Shown: positions 35,559 through 46,089, counted from the first letter of the stretch. The stretch: DNA of 64,000 nt from Gremmenia infestans (GCA_032629725.1 JAFEVB010000002.1:3348001-3412000), one strand, 5' to 3'. The notes: generated by a model not told the origin, from the sequence alone. A program made the numbers and translations.

Positions 35559-36306
35559 GGCTCTGGCGATCGGGTGGGGTGAGGAAGGGATGGAATTAAA
35601 GACGACCGACTACTTACAGTACATGAATTATGATGAATGAGGAGGTTTCTTATGTTAAATATGTATAGAAATAGATAATGATTACGAATGATGACTAGAT
35701 CTTTTAAAGGATGAGAGTAGAAATGCGATATTCGCCTCAGTGGGAAATCTACTGGCTTCCAAGGATCCACCACATAAATTATGCCTAATGCCGAGTGTCT
35801 AAACATCGTAACACAGCGTGCGATCTAAAGTAGATCATTGTTGTGTTCCAAAGTAGATCGAACAACGAATTCTCCAGCTTGTGCCGCGTAGATGCATGGA
35901 CGAATGAATGATACCCCCCAAAAAAAGAAATCAGTTCGGGCTAATGTGTAGCCCTGGCCCGGTTGCCAGCGAACACACATGCATGAGCACTGACTGACTT
36001 CACTTGGATCCAACAGATAGCCACATCACATCAGGATGTATGTACAGTATGCACTGTGTACGTCGGCAGCGGCCAATCAAGCATCTCAAGGCTGCGTGCG
36101 GCATCTGTCCCGGGATCCATAATTTGCCTCACTCAACACTGTCGCTCCCTTCCTAGGCCTACTTGTATACGTAGGAGTATCGTGCCTCGAACGTGATATA
36201 ACAAGCGGCCCATAAATCTCTGAAATGCCCGCAGACACTCTCCGCAATGTCAACGCACTACCTCGGCAGGTTTTTTTAGTCATAAAGGTAGACGAGGTAT
36301 AAGCAT
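35559..36306. other. intergenic
   Basis: A 748-bp gap after the STAND gene. No supported gene or clear motif. It should hold the STAND 3' UTR and the promoter of the membrane protein gene, if that gene is real. Confidence 0.45.
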
Positions 36307-37014
36307 ATGCGTATATATATGCGTCTCCCCATGTCACCAGCACCACTTCGCGATTCAGCAAGTACAAGGCTCCCAAACCCCAAACCTACATCAAGCCCAA
36401 CAGCACCGCCAAATGTAAACAAGGGCACGACTCTTGGAAATGGATCAGGGAGTGGAACTGGAACTGGGACTGGGAATGTGAGGGGTGAGAATGACGCGGA
36501 ATCAACATTGCAATTGCAAGCAACGATTGTATTGCAAATGGGGGTAGAGGCACCGAGACTACGCGTCCAAGCAAAAGCAGAAGCAGCAGTGCCAGCACGA
36601 GACGTAACGCTCTCCATAACACGCGCAACAACGACATACACAACGATCATCCAACTCGGGGATTCCTTCCCCACCCCCTCCACCACCCTCTTCTACCCCC
36701 CCTCCACATCCACATCTCCTCCCAAAAGCACAGTCCAACACCCGGGAATCCCCACCAGCGACATCGTCGGCATAATCGTGGGCGTCATATGCGGCTTCGG
36801 ACTGATTATCTTGGCGTTCTATGTGTATTTGCTGCGGGCGCGACAGTATCGCAAGGGGAAGAAGCGGAAGAGGAGTCGTAGGGGTAGTATGAGTACGGCT
36901 ACTACGAGGAGTAGGAGTACTGGAGGGCCGCCGCCGCCGCCGCCACCGCCGCCGCCTGCTGAGGAAGCTCCGCCAGCTGATGGGGAAGGGGGGCCGTTTC
37001 CACCTGCTAATTGA
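36307..37014 (+). CDS. Single-pass membrane protein with Pro-rich tail (uncertain)
   Basis: An uninterrupted frame of 235 codons. Residues 1-150 are Ser/Thr/Pro/Gly-rich (including a (GT)n run) and would be extracellular. One strong transmembrane helix, DIVGIIVGVICGFGLIILAF plus YVYLL, sits at about 157-181. It is followed immediately by a basic stop-transfer cluster (R-K-G-K-K-R-K-R-S-R-R). The cytoplasmic tail has ten consecutive prolines and PPADGEGGPFPPAN. The layout resembles fungal cell-wall-sensor or adhesin-like membrane proteins. I see no signal peptide at this start, so an upstream exon may be missing. Long frames also exist on the other strand because of base composition, but only this one gives a sensible protein. 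Function unknown. Confidence 0.55.
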   Translation: MRIYMRLPMSPAPLRDSASTRLPNPKPTSSPTAPPNVNKGTTLGNGSGSGTGTGTGNVRGENDAESTLQLQATIVLQMGVEAPRLRVQAKAEAAVPARDVTLSITRATTTYTTIIQLGDSFPTPSTTLFYPPSTSTSPPKSTVQHPGIPTSDIVGIIVGVICGFGLIILAFYVYLLRARQYRKGKKRKRSRRGSMSTATTRSRSTGGPPPPPPPPPPAEEAPPADGEGGPFPPAN

Positions 37015-37892
37015 ATGGTTAGTGAGAATTGAGGATGCGGGGGGGGCGAGGGGGAGTGGAGGGTAAAGTATGTGTAATTTGGAAGTGTGGCGTGAATGAT
37101 GATAGGCGAGAGAGTTGTTTCGTAGATTTAGCTTGAAAGTGTCTAGATTTATAGGGAAGTTGAGAGACTTATCTTGAAGTGTGAGTTGATAAATTGTATG
37201 CAATTTTCATATATTAACTGGTAAAAATGTACAATTCTCCACTTTTATTTTGCTGATTATGACAAAAGAAAAGGTTGGGAAAATAGTCGCTGAAATGCAA
37301 AAATAATCCCTAGCATTTGATGAGGTGATGATTCCTGGGATATCAGTCAATATGGTACAGAAAGCTCTTGCATTTTCAACTAGAGAGCTTGGAATGCTGT
37401 GACTGAAGCTCTTATATTGATGAAGTCGTCTATCGGCTCCTCCATGAATATAGTAGCCCGAGAAGTGCTCTATCTAAGTTTCTTGCTATACGCCACAAAG
37501 ACGATATCCCATATTATTTTTTGGACTCGTCAGAAGTTCAGTATCTGAACTTCAGATACCAGACTCAGAGAACGGACTTCAACATACATGAGACTGGTTC
37601 ATAAGCTCTATTCCTGTTGCGTAACGCTCAAAATTCCGAAAGGGTTGGTTCTTAGTTCCATTAACGTCATCTATCCCCTGAAATCAGGCGAAATCTTCAC
37701 CACGCGCTGCCTTGTTAATCTTCTTGTTGGTTCTGACCCATCTCAAATCTGTCATTTTATTAGTATACGTGTTTGCTACTCAGACAGAACCTCGGAGTAT
37801 GTCGTGGAAGCGGTACCCAGCCCGTGGGAAATGGTCCAAGAGCTCTGTTCCCAGCTCCAAGATTCCATATAGAATATAAGGTTGATGTGAAA
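37015..37892. other. intergenic between convergent genes
   Basis: An 878-bp gap between the rightward membrane-protein gene and the leftward TDP1 gene, expected to hold both 3' ends. No supported gene. The TDP1 frame ends through a GTACGT that could also be a splice donor, so a further C-terminal exon within this gap is possible. Confidence 0.45.
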
Positions 37893-39956
37893 TTAGAACG
37901 TACCATTCCAGGGCTTATCCAGAATATGTCTCTTTCCACTCTGGACGCTATCTTTTGGCAGATCGTATCTCTTTCCAGTCTGGACGTAAGGCACGATCCC
38001 ACTCTGCCAGCTCTCTGTTCCAGGCTCTAGTAAGCTCTCAACCAGGCTTCCAGGAATCACCACACCACATTCAAAGTTGTTCAGCTTGACAAGTTTCGTC
38101 TTGCAGGTCGCATCGCTGATTGTTCTTTCGTCGTTTTCGAGCGTACCCCATGCAGATTGGGAGAAATTGGCAGAACCCACATAGACGTAATAGGGATGAG
38201 CATTTTCGTCTCGAGGATTGTATGCTAGGATGAGTTTCTGGTGAAATAGCCGCCCAGTATCTTTCGATTGATAGTGGTGGAAAATGCTCTTTATTTCCAT
38301 TGGCACGTCATCCCATGGGCGAGTATGACAACCAATGTTGCTTGCAGCATCCTGCGCAGACTCGTGCGCCTCAATGACATCTTTGATACTCGGATAGAAC
38401 AATTTCAAGTCTGGGACGGCACAGTCCTCACTAGCGACTTCAATCAATTCTTTTCCTAAAGCACAATCATTGAAGTTATTAAGCCACTTAGCAGATAAGT
38501 TACCGATGCTTGCTGCGCATACTTCGAGCCTCAACTTCCCACTCTTCTTTTCAGGCATTTTCAGGTCGAGATCTCTGATAATGCGTCTAAGACGAAGTAG
38601 GCCATGATTTTCTGCTTTGGGACCAGAACAGACAGCGGGAACAGAAGTGACGAGATGCACCTTGACTGCGGAATAGTCATACATTCCTCGGATGGAGTCA
38701 AGAAAGACATCTGGGGTACTGAGGGCTTGCAGATGTGCTAAAAGACCTGCCTCGAAGGGAGATGGCTCAGAAGCGGCTCGCGATAAAAGTTTTGGCAGAT
38801 CGTGAATATACCAGTGGTTGTCACCTAGAACCGTATCGATATTCATCATATTGCAGGAGGTGATAATGATTCTTAGGAAACCAGGATATACGAGAACAAG
38901 TATCTTGGAGTGTGAAGAGCCGACAGACCACGCGTAGAATGCATGATAGTTATTCCCGTACTTCTGGCTATAGAGATCTCGGAGATTAGGGGTGATGCTT
39001 TGCAACTGTTTTTTCGATACCGAATTATTGACGAAGGATATGCCGACCTCGGAGCATGCTTCTTGGACCATAGGATCTATAAGCATCCAAGAGTCAGTTC
39101 TTATCAATGAGGATTATTTCGGGGGTGTTGGAGTAGTCGGAGTAGACGAAGTTTATGTGTATTTATTGCGTAAACCTAAAGAGCGAAGACAATATGTGGG
39201 GAGTGGAAATATACAACATAAGAGCCAATGTTCTTACCTTGGTTTGCGTCTCGTCCAATGTAAATCTACCATGTCAATGTCAGTCATCGCGTTCCCTGGT
39301 GGTATACATGGCACACTTACAGGTACAGCATTAGAAGAATGCGAAAGAGGAAGATGGTCATACAGCTCATTCGCGCCGATGTAGAAGGAGAATATACAGG
39401 CTGAGATGAGATGCTTCGCGTGAATCAGGTCTGTCAGATTGACGCAATTCTTGGTGTTTCCCCTACCTGGCGTGCGAGTGATGCGAAGTGCGCCATTTGG
39501 ATAGGTAATGGTGAGCTTTGATGGAGCAGCTGAAGAGGCCGGGGGGGAAGCTATCGGATGCCTATCAGCTTTGGTGAGGGGAAATGTCGTCCAAGGAAAA
39601 ACTCACGTGGTGGTTTTGCGAGAGGGGCTGGGCTCGAAGAGCTGTAGCTGGTCCAGGACGCGTTTATGGGAGTCCATCCCGAGTATGAGCGCTTCATACT
39701 GTGTTCTGGCTCCTCTTCCGCCTTCCGCTTCATTTTCGCCGTCCTCTCTCGGAGCTGATCTTCAAAGGGCGTATGAGACATTGTACCGTTCTCCATCTTG
39801 GAGAGTTGAATGGCTTCCTGGAGTTCTCGATCGTATTCAGCTTGATCTGCTTGTTCCGAGCGGGAGGCCGCCAGCGCTCGTCTTGAATCAAAGTCAGTCG
39901 ATTGCTTGAAGGTAGGTTGCATGTGTATCTTACAGCAGGTCTTTATCGATATCCAT
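37893..39956 (-). CDS. TDP1: Tyrosyl-DNA phosphodiesterase 1 (Tdp1)
   Basis: This phospholipase-D-superfamily repair enzyme removes stalled topoisomerase I peptides from DNA 3' ends in the nucleus. Exons 39956-39934, 39881-39607, 39550-39321, 39265-39238 and 39076-37893 give 579 residues. The core opens with GALRITRTPGRGNTKNCVNL and LISACIFSFYIGANELYDHL, then the spliced IYIGRDANQDPMVQEAC. The first HKD motif is SSHSKILVL; the second is FHQKLILAYNPR with the following YYVYVGSANFSQSAWG supplying the Asn. The N-terminal part carries AEYDRELQEAIQLS, a ubiquitin-interacting-motif pattern seen in fungal Tdp1. The start is less sure: ATG at 39956 needs a 52-nt first intron, while ATG at 39922 reads straight into exon 2. 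The C-terminus holds an in-frame 39-bp duplication (VQTGKRY.../VQSGKRH...). Confidence 0.9.
37926..37986. repeat. 39-bp in-frame tandem duplication in TDP1
   Basis: Two copies of a 39-bp-period unit sharing the core TCTCTTTCCA(C/G)TCTGGACG on the plus strand. On the coding strand they give VQTGKRYDLPKDS followed by VQSGKRHILDKPW, a 13-residue repeat just before the stop codon. Confidence 0.75.
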
Positions 39957-40241
39957 AGCTACTGCGTTGCTTGGGGGGGGAGAAATTGGATAGAAATAGT
40001 CGAACAAAGAGTTGCCTTGAGTGGCATCGACATGGCGGCATTTCGTTAAGTTTGCGGTGAATGAATTGTCAATTCTACAGTCCAGCTTCCTGTGAATCGT
40101 CGAATGTTTATGCATCTGTATTACGAGATACATTATGTAGTTGCATTGATTGTTTCTTCGATCTTGAATTTCCATCTGGTCCATTCTGTTATACTCAAAC
40201 GTTAACCCTTTGTTCTTTTACATGTATCGAAATAAATGATA

Positions 40242-40589
40242 TTATTCCAGTCGATGCAGCAGGTGCTCGGCGGAATCCAAGAAAGGGGCAGGGTCGAGGA
40301 AGTTCTCGGAGGAACCCGCCTTGGGCAAAGGAGTAGCCTGCTGAGCCTCCTGCTCGGCCTGCTCCTTCTCTCCCTTTTCTCTCTCTTTACGCTCTTTCCG
40401 CTCCAACTCCTCAGAGGCATCCAACTCATCTAAGGAGTTAAGACCCGCGAGGATCATTTTCTTCTCCCGCTCAACGAGAGCACCGTTTTGATTGTTTAAA
40501 CGGAAGATTGTCGCCATCGCCTCCTCCACCTGAGCATCGAGATGCTCTTTCTGTCTCGCGATAGACGACCGGTCCGAAAGAGAAGGCAT
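40242..40589 (-). CDS. Small coiled-coil protein, unknown
   Basis: A single-exon frame of 115 residues from ATG at 40589. Residues 1-55 form amphipathic helix (ARQKEHLDAQVEEAMATIF, then LNNQNGALVEREKKMILAGL), and 56-85 are an almost uninterrupted Glu/Lys/Arg helix (ELERKERKEREKGEKEQAEQ). The tail is Pro-rich and ends FLDPAPFLDSAEHLLHRLE. There is no signal peptide or membrane segment. It looks like a small coiled-coil subunit of a larger complex, but I do not recognise it. It lies 285 bp upstream of TDP1 on the same strand, so its 3' end is close to the TDP1 promoter. An upstream exon is possible. Confidence 0.6.
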   Translation of the reverse strand: MPSLSDRSSIARQKEHLDAQVEEAMATIFRLNNQNGALVEREKKMILAGLNSLDELDASEELERKERKEREKGEKEQAEQEAQQATPLPKAGSSENFLDPAPFLDSAEHLLHRLE

Positions 40590-41664
40590 TCGATCCCTCT
40601 AACGATAATCGCACGTGAGGGCTCTGTCGAGGTATCACGGGTTGCTATACTTGGAAGTATAGCTCGCTACTAAGTATAAGACAATAAGCGTATATTATTG
40701 AGATTACTATTTGAATTGAGCACGAAGCTCCTATGTAATGGGTGACCACCCAGTCTTTTATAGAGCCTTCGTCCTCAATGGACCGCGAGGACCACGACGA
40801 CGGCGTGGGAAGCTGGTCGGTCCAGAGTCACGTGATCCAACATCCCGAGTATCCGTGCACGAGGCGGGCGGGGGCGGGTACTTTTCAAAATGCTTGGCGA
40901 AGCTTTTGTCCCTAACAATTTTTTGCTAAGGATGCATGATTGGCTGGCTGATTGGTACGTTCGTTATTCGTAAGATTACATCCATGGCGGCGCTTGCTCT
41001 ACTGTATCTAAAACATGGAGTTAAAAATAAGGAAAACATCCCGCATCCATCAATCAACCACTTTTATCATCCCTTGAACTCCTCTGCGGAGCATACTACA
41101 TACACTATGTGCTGGCTTGATTTCAAGAGATACCAGTCCAGTACGAAGTAGTGCTTCCAAGCTCCCTCTCCCTTCTTTACCTCTGGAAGGATGAGATGGC
41201 ACGCATGCCTTCTCATGGGGGAGAGAAATCATTACATACCTGCCCAGGCCAGGGAGGTATGATTCGTTTCGAAACAAACACGTAAGTTTGATGAAATCCT
41301 GCAGAGGTTCCAGAACCTACTTTTCGTCCCCGCATTTTCCCTCAAGTAATTTACATCGACCGATGCGGAAGACCTTATTACTCGCGGAGGCTTGAAATTT
41401 GAAACACACATTTCCAGCCCTTGTGCGCTTATGTGAATCAACATACAGCGCCGCTGATTTTATGAGTGGGGCGACACTCGCATTATTGCTACTTATTAGG
41501 CTCTATCCTACTGTCTTTACCGTCTTTGTTACAGACTCCTCTTCGTTTCGTTTGGTTGTTTATCACCACATACTGTCCTTTTCGACCAGGGCTAGGCCCA
41601 CTTACTACAGTACATTCAACTGCATCCACGTCCTGATCCACTATCAGACTATCTTTTAGCAATA
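40590..41664. other. intergenic, divergent promoters
   Basis: A 1.07-kb gap between the leftward coiled-coil gene and the rightward GH128 gene, expected to hold both promoters. No supported gene. Confidence 0.5.
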
Positions 41665-42806
41665 ATGAAGTACCTCACCACCAACTACTTTCTTGCCGCG
41701 GCAACCCTTTGCCGTGTTTCTTCTACAACAGCGCTTGGCCGCAATTTCGACCATTACGGTCATCATCATTACCATGCAAGTCCCTCAGCCTCGGACTCAG
41801 ACAGCGCAATCAGCACGTCTTCATCTTCCTCCACTATCTTGCAAGCTTCCACGTCCTCTTCGGTCTCTGACACTGCTCCGACGTCTACTGAGCTGGTAGT
41901 TAGCTCCGTTGTAACGGTAGCCGACGTAGCTACCGCTACAAGCAGTAGCGCCTCGACTTCATCGACGAATAGCCTTACACCCAATGGCGTCAAAGCTGGT
42001 CTTTCAGGCTATGTTGGGGTTCAGAATAAGGCAGGATTCAGCCTTCTCGCTGAGCATATTAGCTGGTACTCTGATTACTCACCATCGACTCCCGACAGTG
42101 GCACTGTCCAAGGCATCCCAATGGTGAGTACAACTTACGCTTCCGTATTGTAACTTACTTCTGACACAACTTCAAGCTCTGGGGCATATCATCATCGTGC
42201 ACCGCAGGTAACTCGCGGTTATCCGCCTTCCAAACTACTGTAGGAACGACCAAACCCAAATTCATGTTCGGATTTTATGAGCCGGACTACGGCTGCCCCT
42301 CTAGCAGTAACATCGCCCCCGCAGATGCAACCGTTGCATGGAACACATACATCGCCCCCCTTGCAGCTGACACAATCCTCGGCTCACCAAGCATGGCCAC
42401 ACAAAAAGACGAAAAGTGGCTGACGCCTTTCAGCGTGAGCAGCGATACTGGCGCTTCCCTACTCGATGCGCCTTGGAACGTTACGAGCATCCACATCAAC
42501 AAGCTCAACCTCACAGGCGTCCAGGCTGACGTAGAATACTATGTTTCCAAGTATAAAAAGCCGGTCTGGGTATCGGAATTCGCATGTGTCGACGATACCA
42601 AGGGATTCACTCCGTGCACGGACCAGACTGCCATTAATGATTTCCTCACGTCGGTGGTGCCATGGCTCCAAGCAAACGAGAGTGTAGTCGCGTACGGACC
42701 TAGTAATGGTGAGGGGCTGGGGACTGTCTGGCCTCTGCTCGACAGTACGACTGGTAACTTGACGGCCACGGGTACTACTTATCTGAACATCTTACAAGGT
42801 TTATAA
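41665..42806 (+). CDS. Secreted GH128-type beta-1,3-glucanase-like protein
   Basis: Exons 41665-42123 and 42177-42806 give 362 residues. A signal peptide (MKYLTTNYFLAAATLCRVSS, cleavage near TALG) is followed by a His-rich patch (HYGHHHYH) and a long Ser/Thr linker expected to be O-mannosylated, then the catalytic domain from about residue 110. That domain has the GH128 marks: a conserved MLWG rebuilt across the 53-nt intron, FGFYEPDYGC with the presumptive acid/base E188, and PVWVSEFAC with the presumptive nucleophile E287. Usual fungal members read NEPD; here it is YEPD. Several N-glycosylation sequons (N-V-T, N-L-T, N-E-S) occur. GH128 enzymes cleave beta-1,3-glucan in fungal walls, so wall remodelling is the likely role. 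There is no obvious GPI signal at the C-terminus (ILQGL). Confidence 0.88.
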
Positions 42807-42996
42807 AGAGTGTAACGGCCAGTAATAACGCCAAAGGAACATCTTGAGTTGTATGATTTTGCACCTTCTATTCACTTCTTCAATCATCCTTGATGGAATT
42901 TTCAAATATAGATTTTTACCAAATATCATAGTAGCCACGGCTAATTTTTCCATCTGCTTTCCCACTGGGCTTTTGGCTTCAGCCACAAGCACAAAT

Positions 42997-43016
42997 ACCC
43001 CTGAGGGTAAGCGAGC
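42997..43016 (+). repeat. 20-bp direct repeat, left copy
   Basis: ACCCCTGAGGGTAAGCGAGC matches the copy at 46813-46832 at 19 of 20 positions, in the same orientation. The two copies bracket the region with the broken SDR and MFS genes. Confidence 0.75.
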
Positions 43017-43504
43017 CACTCCACTATTTAACCTTAAACCGGCTGGGTCAGTGCGCTAAAAATAGATACCCTCCCCTTGCTGTAAATCCTTCAAATCCTT
43101 CCTTGTCCCCTTATATTTCCTTCTTATTTTCTCAATCGTCTCCATAATATCGTCCAAAGTTTTAGTTACAACAGTTAGCGTTCATTGATATGCAACTCGC
43201 GAACTGTTCCTCACATCTAAAATCGGCTCCTAAGATCTACACCTGATGAAGCGATCCACTTTTACCCCAGGGAAGATTGAGTGCTATGGGGGCATGCAAT
43301 CACTAGGTAATTGCCCCTTGCTTCGCTTAACCATAACGAAAGTTGCGCTGACACCTGATATTGTTTCCTCGCTCATAAGATAATTGGATCATTTCATATT
43401 AAATCTTAAGTCTTCATCCCCTGTTCTACACACCAGACACGGTGACATTCATTCATTCATTCATTCCTTCCATTTACGTCCTATACGAATCGAAGACTAT
43501 TTAG

Positions 43505-43539
43505 GACCGCGCTAGCTATAGCCTAATGCTAGCGCGGTC
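43505..43539. repeat. Perfect inverted repeat (12-bp arms, 11-nt loop)
   Basis: GACCGCGCTAGC and its exact reverse complement GCTAGCGCGGTC flank TATAGCCTAAT. It lies just beyond the 3' end of the SDR relic. The GC-rich arms could form a stable stem in DNA or RNA; whether it is a terminator, a transposon end or chance is unknown. Confidence 0.9.
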
Positions 43540-43566
43540 TGCGGTTAGGTATGTTTACAAAGCGGA

Positions 43567-44363
43567 TCATTCTACACGTCTTCTACTCCCCTGTGTAACA
43601 ATCCGGCCGAAGTTCCAAGCGGGAAGAATCGAGTTAATAGTGAAATATGCTTTGTTGGCCTTGACAAATTCAAATAAAGCCTTCTCTGCCTGGTCTTTGG
43701 AGGCTTTGTAAGCTAGGAAAGCCTGTTGGGGAGGGTAGGGAGTTGGTACCCAAGCAGCTTTGACAGCATCGTCAGCCTAGCAGAGGGAGTTGGAGTCAGT
43801 TTTGACTCTTAGAGATACGTTTAGAGTACATGGGAGTATCGTTAGGTCTTCAGTGTCCAAGTTTTCTTAAACCGTCGAGGAGCTCGAAATGTTAAGAGAG
43901 CTGAAGCCTAAGCCTGTCACAACTCTCCTACTTTACACTAAAGGAAAGTGTGTACGTATACCCGGAAATTAAGACTTACCCAAGTATTGCGGTCCTGCTT
44001 ATAAGGCTTGCCAGGACTAAATACCATGGGAATAGATCCCGTGTGAACAATACGCTCTACACGTGGTGCGGCGAATGCCGATTTCGCAACACCTGTCGCG
44101 TAAGCAATAGATTAAGGCACGAGATCGCTGAGATCAACTGGGCCGCAAGTAGGTGTGGCCGTCAGAAGGATAGAATTGACGCCCTTAACAACATCATCGA
44201 AAACGCCAAGGGTAGAGATATCTGTAATTGTGATGGACGAGTAGTTGGTGTTGCTGAAAAGCTTGTCGAGTACGGCGATGCTGGCTGGCGTGCGCACTGA
44301 TCGATGACTTTGAAGCCTAGTGCTAGGTCTTGAAAATCCATCCACACTTAAAACTTCACGCAC
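43567..44363 (-). pseudogene. Broken NAD(P)-dependent SDR/epimerase (dihydroflavonol-reductase-like)
   Basis: On the minus strand I can follow an extended-SDR reductase. The order is VRTPASIAVLDKLFSNTNYS, ITDISTLGVFDDVVKGVNSI, then an in-frame TAA at 44114-44112, then SIAYATGVAKSAFAAPRVER, IVHTGS, and a 203-nt intron (43979-43777). After it come ADDAVKAAWVPTPYPPQQAF, the catalytic-type Y-x-x-x-K (AYKASKDQAEKALF) and INSILPAWNFGRIVTQ. Evidence of decay: the internal stop; an apparent frameshift near 44300, where GFKVIDQ lies in another frame; no NAD-binding GxxGxxG N-terminus upstream; and an early stop at 43567 that removes the C-terminal part. The intact enzymes reduce aldehydes or ketones. 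The intron looks still spliceable, so the loss may be recent. Confidence 0.8.
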
Positions 44364-44770
44364 ATATTGACTTGCGAATAGGTGATTCTGCAGACCCTAA
44401 GACTTGGAGCTCGTTGAAGAAAACAATAGTAGGGGGAACAATTTGGTATGTACATAGAGCCCCGGTGTACATATTCTCTCCGTTGTGGTCTATAATGAAA
44501 TGGGCAATAGCTGACGTCCCGAATCTGATGCCTTGGCTTTCACAGTCTGCCTGGCTTGATCGTCCTCCGCTTCATAACTGGCTGATTCGGTAAGAACCCC
44601 TGCCCAGCCAAATTCTTATGTATTTGCTGTGTACATGTATATATTAATTTAAAACCCAGGCGGCCCGTGTTTACCGGCAGGTCCTGGGTCACTTGCCGAT
44701 ATGCTTAGCAACGATAAGATGCCATAAATCTTAGCCATTTGGTCGGAATCTGGTGAGCAGCTCTTTTAAA

Positions 44771-45778
44771 ATGCAAAATATAGATCTACTAACGTCCACA
44801 GCAACAGTCACTCTCGCAGTCGGATCGTTCACAGTCGCGTATGCAAAAGAAGCGAATGATTGGCAATGGAGCATGTGGGAGCTCCTCTGGCTCTCTTCAT
44901 TCATATTCGTGCTCCTCTTCTTCCTTCTACCCGAAGCTCCGCTGGCAACATCCTCCTCCGCCGAGCAGCTCGCCTGCGAGCTGTCACCGAAAACCAAAAC
45001 TACAAGTCTCAGTCCGAAATCAAGCAAGCCGATATGTCGGTTAGAGAGATAGCTTTCAATGCCCTCGTTAAGGCTTGGGAGATGAATTTTCTTCATCCTG
45101 CCACTTTGTTCTCCCCCGTTTATGTTACGCTCTGCTAGGCTCTTTTCTACGCGTTCTTCGAGGCATTCCCACAGGTTTTCCTGATTATGTACGGTTTCGA
45201 CACCCCACAGACTGGGCTTACCTTTATCTCCATTGTGATCGGGCTTATACTTGCAATTCCCGTTCAACTACTCCACTTCTACTTTTTTGTTGTTGCTCCT
45301 TCATTTGTGAAGAACGGGCCGCCCGAACCGAAATTTTGGTTGAAGCCTTCCCTCATTGTGACAGCGCTCATCCCAATCAGCCTCTTTATCTTTGGTAAGT
45401 TTGATCAAACTCGAAATATGTCAACCGTCTGCCAAGTACCTATTGTGGACTTCGAACCCTGATATCTATTGGCTTGTTCCTCTGGTCGGTGTAGTATTGA
45501 ACCAGTCTGGAAGCTATTAGGTCATTAATTGCCAATTTTCTTATATGACCAACATCTACCTTAATGCTGCCGTGTCGCTCTTTGCTGCAAATGCAGCGGC
45601 ACGTAGTTGCCTCGCAGGTGAGGCTATCTTGTTCACTCGCCCTTTGTTCAAATCGCTCGGTGTCAATGGAGGGGTGAGCTTGTTGACAGGTGTGATGTGT
45701 GTTTGCTCGGTTCTTTTGTTTGGTCTATATCGCTATAGCCTAGTGTTGAGAGCCAGGAGTATATTTGTTGATAATTGA
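44771..45778 (+). pseudogene. Broken MFS transporter (DHA1 drug:H+ antiporter-like), C-terminal part
   Basis: Fragments of a major-facilitator transporter run left to right in changing frames. First comes GSFTVAYAKEANDWQWSMWE and LLWLSSFIFVLLFFLLPEAP (frame from 44771). A frameshift near 44945 leads to NILLRRAARLRAVTENQNY and VREIAFNALVKAWEM, then an in-frame TAG at 45136-45138. After that come LFYAFFEAFPQVFLIMYGF, GLTFISIVIGLILAIPVQLL and a possible intron from about 45395. The final helices (YLNAAVSLFAANAAARSCLA, GVNGGVSLLTGVMCVCSVLL) end at 45778. The pattern (W-x-W...WE, ...LPE, loop, then TM7-12) is typical of fungal DHA1 exporters. The N-terminal helices are missing or unrecognisable. 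Multiple disablements make it a pseudogene; it lies next to the SDR relic. Confidence 0.82.
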
Positions 45779-46067
45779 GGACGCAGCAATGTTGGAAAAA
45801 AGTACGGGGTAACTTACCAGGCTCTTTATTATTCATAGATCTTATGACTCATTGATGAATACACATTAGACCTTCAATCATTCGTGCACAAGGGGTTTTG
45901 TTTTGAAAGAAGTTCACAAGGTGGAGACATTCAGGGCCGTTTCAGTATCATTCAGCGAGCAAATTGCTGTCAAATCACAAAACCATACCCAGTCACCATT
46001 GTAACATGGAAGTTACAGAATCAAAACAATGAAACCCATTTTCAGAGCGATTTAGTAAGGCTCAACG

Positions 46068-46089
46068 ATATATATATATATATATATAT
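46068..46089. repeat. (AT)n microsatellite
   Basis: An uninterrupted TA dinucleotide run of about 11 units in intergenic DNA. Confidence 0.9.

Larger units (their letters stand above)
42807..43566. other. intergenic at left edge of relic region
   Basis: No supported gene. It contains the left copy of the 20-bp direct repeat, an ATTC microsatellite around 43444-43466 and the 12-bp-arm hairpin at 43505-43539. Confidence 0.5.

Noticed and set aside
36276..37203. Antisense frames of 136 and 214 codons opposite the membrane-protein gene
   Set aside because: They are repetitive shadows of GC-biased low-complexity sequence without recognisable features.
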